Shown here: positions 60,850 through 64,000 of the stretch, in pieces | How the letters are laid out: each line of letters begins with the position of its first letter | How positions within the stretch are numbered: the first letter of the stretch is position 1 | Origin: Verrucomicrobiota bacterium | Lineage (GTDB): Bacteria > Verrucomicrobiota > Verrucomicrobiia > Opitutales > Opitutaceae | DNA: 64,000 nucleotides | Direction of reading: 5' to 3' | Assembly: GCA_023443455.1 (NCBI GenBank) | Contig: JAEZUE010000058.1 | Span: 62,001 to 126,000, forward strand | Notes under the pieces: model-generated | Seen by the model: the letters and a program-made list of their open reading frames with translations, nothing else | Told to the model about the DNA's origin: nothing | The model's database searches: none | Program-made: the position numbers and the translations under genes

Positions 60850-63800
60850 ATGCGCGTGTGCCTCAGCGCATCCCGAGTTCCCTCCATGGCCCCGCCCCAC
60901 ACTCATTCTACCATCAGGCGCGCAGGCAAGCGCGCATACACCAGAAGCACGCTGTTCCTCGCCTCGTTCGTCTCGATCAGCACAATTCTTGGTGCCACAC
61001 AGACGCTGACTTCGTTCACAGTGGACAACGTAGGCGCCGGCCAAGCGACGTTCGTGGCGACTGCGTCCGACGCAGTGACGGCATGCTTCGTCGTGCTCGA
61101 AGCCGACCAGCCCCAACCCGACACCGCACAGATTGCAGCTGGGACCGATCAAAGCGGCACCACAACGCGCCATGGGACGATAGTGTTGCACCCAGGTGTC
61201 TCTGCGCGCTACACATTGAGCGGTCTTCAGTCCGCAACGGACTACGTGGTCTATGCCACAGCTCTCGATTCGAGCGCGGGTGTCGGCGATACTTCGCTCC
61301 GATCGACCTTCACGACAGACCCCGTGAACAACACTTTGTCGCTCGGATGGTGCCCGGTCGGCGGGGCCAATTTCTCCGATGGAAAGGCATACAACCCCGT
61401 TGCGGCGATCGCCCCGGACCAAACCCCGTATGTAGCCTTCATCGACTCCGCGCATAACAACAAGGCATCAGTGATGCGGTTCCGTCCCGATGCCGGATGG
61501 TCGGTCGTCGGCAGTGCCGGCTTCACCACGGGAAAAATCGCCAGCCCCGATCTGAAGATTTCTCCATGCGGCACGTTGTTCATCGCATTTCGCGACGAAA
61601 CCAACAGCGGCAAGGCCACGGTGATGAAACACGATCCCACCTCCGGCTGGATACCCGTAGGGAATGAAGGTTTCTCCGCAGCTGGGGTCAATTACCCCAA
61701 TTTGGGGTTTGGCCCGGACGGCGCTCCGTATCTCGCCTTTGTGGATGCCGGCAACGGCAATCGCGCCACCGTCATGAGGTACGACGAGAATACCAATCTC
61801 TGGAGCCCCTTGGGCGCCCCGGCATTCTCGATGGGCGAGATCGGCCCGCCGAACCTCACAATATGCTCAACAGGCACGCCCTACCTTGCCTATTCCGATC
61901 GCGCAAACAGTTCCCGCGCAACGGTGATGAGATACGACGACGCGTCCGGCTGGGCGCCAGTTGGCAGTGAAGCCGTATCCGACAATGCCGTCTACTACAC
62001 ATCCTGCGCCACCGCCCCCGATGGGACAATCTACCTCGCCTACCTTGAAGCGAATCTTCCGTTATCCACCAAGGTCATGCACTACACTCCCGGAAGCGGT
62101 TGGATCCCGGTCGGGGCGGCCGACCTTTCGGGGATTGTGGCCTATTGCCCCACTCTCACGGTCGATCCGGATGGTAGCCCAATCATCGCGTTCATCGATG
62201 GCAACGACTCGTCCTATGCGGCGACACTCCGGTTCAACGCCCTTGGCTCCACGTGGACGCGGATGGGACGCGTCGGCTACTCCCACAAAAGGAACGGCCC
62301 GCCACATATCGTCACCGGACCCAGCGGTGACCCTTGGGTCGTCTTTGGCGACTATGGTCATGCGTCGCTGGCCCGACTTGCGCCAACCATCACCGAAGTA
62401 ACGCCCCCACCCGCCGGAATCTACTCCACAGGAGACCGCCTATCGTTCGTCGCACACTACAGCGCTCCGGTGTCGGTCGACATCGCTGGAGGCACTCCCG
62501 AGCTGTGGCTCCATGTTGGCTACCATGATGTGCCCGCCGTCTACAATGCAGCCGCCAGTAGCGCGACAGCACTCGTTTTCGACTATACCATCCAAAGGGG
62601 AGACGACGACTCTGACGGAATCGAGTTTTGGAACTTCGGTTCCACTGGGCTCGCAATCCGAAGCAACGGTGGGCGGATTTTTGACCCGACGGGGAGCGAT
62701 GCCGGCTTGGCATTTACCACAGCAGGGCCGGTGTCGGAGATCTTCGTCGACACAGTCGCCCCGTTCCCACCGGCCATCACCTCGGGAGCAGGGCCGACCA
62801 CCAATAGCACGCCGGTGATTGCCGGTACCGTCGAAGATGGGTGCACCGTCGAGATCTGGCGCGATGGCGAGCTCGTCGACACGGTCGCCTCAGTGGCCGG
62901 AACATGGAGCTACCGTGCAGCCGGCCCGCAGGTCGACGACATCTACACCTATACGGCATACGCAGTCGATTCTGCAGGCAACATCAGTGACAGCACAACC
63001 ATCACAGTCACGATCGACACTGTGGCGCCGGCCCCGCTTTCATTGATCAAGGCCGAACACGCGTTCGCCGGCCAAGTGTCCTTTTCGTTCGCCTCGGTGG
63101 AGGCCTGCGCAGCCAGATTCGTGGTCCTGCCGACCGGTACGGTCCCACCAACTCCCGCGCAGATTGCTGCCGGGACCGACGCTGCTGACCGTCTCGCGCG
63201 GCACGGGGCGCTAAGTCTCGCTGCCGGCCGCCCCGGTCGCTACACGCTACGCAACCTCGCAGTCGGAACCGAATACACGGTGTTCGCAGTCACCAGCGAC
63301 GAGGCAGGCAACTGTTCCACCGCCCGAACCACCAAGTTCACCACGCCCGCACATTTGCGCGATCTTTCCGCCTTGGAGTGGAACCCCGTCGGCCCCCCCG
63401 CCTTTTCCGGATGCGCGGTCGCATACTCCAGCCTCGACGTGGCAGAGGACGGAACACCGTACGTATCCTTCCGCGACAACAACGGCACAATGAAGGCGTC
63501 GGTAATGCGATTCGATGTGAGCCTGAACGAATGGGTTTTCGTCGGTGGACAGGATCTCTCGCAAGGAGTAGCAGCCAGCGATACCTGTGTCGGCATCGCT
63601 CCCGACGGGATTCCTCATCTCGTCTACCACGACTACTATTCCGACGGCTCCACGATCAGCAAAGTAGCGCTCCTTCGGTTCGACAAAGACAACGGCACGT
63701 GGTCGCGCCTCGACGACGGAGGAAACCTGCGCCTCGGCGCCATCTACATGAGTTTGGCGTTCGCCCCCGACTGTTCTCCGTGCTTCGCAGCCTCGAATGG

Positions 63801-64000
63801 CAACACCGCATCCGAGGCTTCATTTACCCAATGCAACGCCTTCACCGGGATCTGGACCTCGGTTGGCGAACCGGGGATCTCCGAAGGCACAATCGCATCC
63901 ATCGCGCTGGCCTTCTCACCTGAAGGCATTCCCTTCGTCGCCTACGCCGACGGCGCCCACGGGTACAAGGCGACAGTAATGAAGTACGAACCGGAGTCCG
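60850..64000 (+). CDS. Large secreted repeat protein (FN3-like, Ig-like and propeller-like repeats), cut by window edge
   Basis: Open without a stop from 60850 to the right edge (1,050 residues visible). The signal sequence is long (basic RRAGKRAYTRS, then TLFLASFVSISTILGA). After it come an FN3-like domain (about residues 58-157), then about seven repeats of the form 'W.PVG...F......P.la...DG.PY.AF.D..N..KATVMRYD' (158-510). Next is a SwmB/cadherin-like domain (about 515-635), an Ig-like domain between two 'DTVAP' borders, a second FN3-like domain akin to the first, then the W.PVG repeats again. Start choices: ATG 60850 (close to GGAGG), GTG 60856 (better spacing) or ATG 60886. Probably cell-surface or exported; function unknown. 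Confidence 0.82.
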   Translation, partial: MRVCLSASRVPSMAPPHTHSTIRRAGKRAYTRSTLFLASFVSISTILGATQTLTSFTVDNVGAGQATFVATASDAVTACFVVLEADQPQPDTAQIAAGTDQSGTTTRHGTIVLHPGVSARYTLSGLQSATDYVVYATALDSSAGVGDTSLRSTFTTDPVNNTLSLGWCPVGGANFSDGKAYNPVAAIAPDQTPYVAFIDSAHNNKASVMRFRPDAGWSVVGSAGFTTGKIASPDLKISPCGTLFIAFRDETNSGKATVMKHDPTSGWIPVGNEGFSAAGVNYPNLGFGPDGAPYLAFVDAGNGNRATVMRYDENTNLWSPLGAPAFSMGEIGPPNLTICSTGTPYLAYSDRANSSRATVMRYDDASGWAPVGSEAVSDNAVYYTSCATAPDGTIYLAYLEANLPLSTKVMHYTPGSGWIPVGAADLSGIVAYCPTLTVDPDGSPIIAFIDGNDSSYAATLRFNALGSTWTRMGRVGYSHKRNGPPHIVTGPSGDPWVVFGDYGHASLARLAPTITEVTPPPAGIYSTGDRLSFVAHYSAPVSVDIAGGTPELWLHVGYHDVPAVYNAAASSATALVFDYTIQRGDDDSDGIEFWNFGSTGLAIRSNGGRIFDPTGSDAGLAFTTAGPVSEIFVDTVAPFPPAITSGAGPTTNSTPVIAGTVEDGCTVEIWRDGELVDTVASVAGTWSYRAAGPQVDDIYTYTAYAVDSAGNISDSTTITVTIDTVAPAPLSLIKAEHAFAGQVSFSFASVEACAARFVVLPTGTVPPTPAQIAAGTDAADRLARHGALSLAAGRPGRYTLRNLAVGTEYTVFAVTSDEAGNCSTARTTKFTTPAHLRDLSALEWNPVGPPAFSGCAVAYSSLDVAEDGTPYVSFRDNNGTMKASVMRFDVSLNEWVFVGGQDLSQGVAASDTCVGIAPDGIPHLVYHDYYSDGSTISKVALLRFDKDNGTWSRLDDGGNLRLGAIYMSLAFAPDCSPCFAASNGNTASEASFTQCNAFTGIWTSVGEPGISEGTIASIALAFSPEGIPFVAYADGAHGYKATVMKYEPES

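Noticed and set aside
1..64000. tRNA, rRNA, CRISPR array or prophage
   Set aside because: I looked for the conserved T-loop text and acceptor pairing in the gaps, for regularly spaced repeats, and for integrase or structural phage genes; none was found.

Overview
The window is about 70% GC, densely coded, and looks like one chromosomal segment of a flagellated Gram-negative bacterium. Gene content suggests Verrucomicrobiota, probably an Opitutaceae-like lineage. That placement is inferred from gene content and style (compact flagellar cluster, a gld-like ABC operon, threonyl-tRNA synthetase without a TGS domain, hairpin-type intergenic repeats). No rRNA or marker gene was available to confirm it. 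I found no tRNA, rRNA, CRISPR array, prophage or insertion sequence.

1-16056 (minus strand): a flagellar basal body, export and switch cluster in transcription order flgB-flgC-fliE-fliF-fliG-fliH-fliI-fliJ-motE-like-fliK-flgD-flgE-fliL-fliM-fliN-fliO-fliP-fliQ-fliR-flhB (flhB runs off the left edge). Many genes overlap or are a few bases apart. A close match to a sigma-54 promoter sits directly in front of flgB. Facing the other way, 16306-21643 carries cheR, cheB, a PAS-type histidine kinase with a degenerate receiver, and a receiver/HD-GYP protein lacking the first catalytic His, ending in a textbook terminator.

21776-31741: housekeeping genes: lnt and ptsI (minus), ispE divergent from pyrF-ispD, a secreted beta-propeller glycosidase-like protein, a DUF2284 metal protein, and leuA. 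A possible leucine-rich leader peptide and hairpin precede leuA. 31849-41208: a GT-C/TMTC-like membrane protein with TPRs, a sodium/solute symporter, and an operon of ABC ATPase, ABC-2 permease, GldG-like and DUF4340 proteins.

41295-48001 (minus): a small ABM-domain protein, an iron-type alcohol dehydrogenase, a truncated remnant of a DUF3857-type gene, two tandem DUF3857/transglutaminase-like genes (one lacking the catalytic Cys) and slyD. 48184-51952: a hybrid histidine kinase followed by a double-receiver regulator.

52668-60457: prfC, thrS (with an unusual Cys-bearing insertion), a PaaI-type thioesterase, a NavAb-like sodium channel whose N-terminus is cut by an in-frame TAG, DUF2164, a small membrane protein, a GreA/GreB-like factor and DUF309. 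This part is rich in hairpin repeats. 60850 to the right edge is a long secreted protein of FN3-like, Ig-like and propeller-like repeats, visibly less GC-rich than its surroundings.
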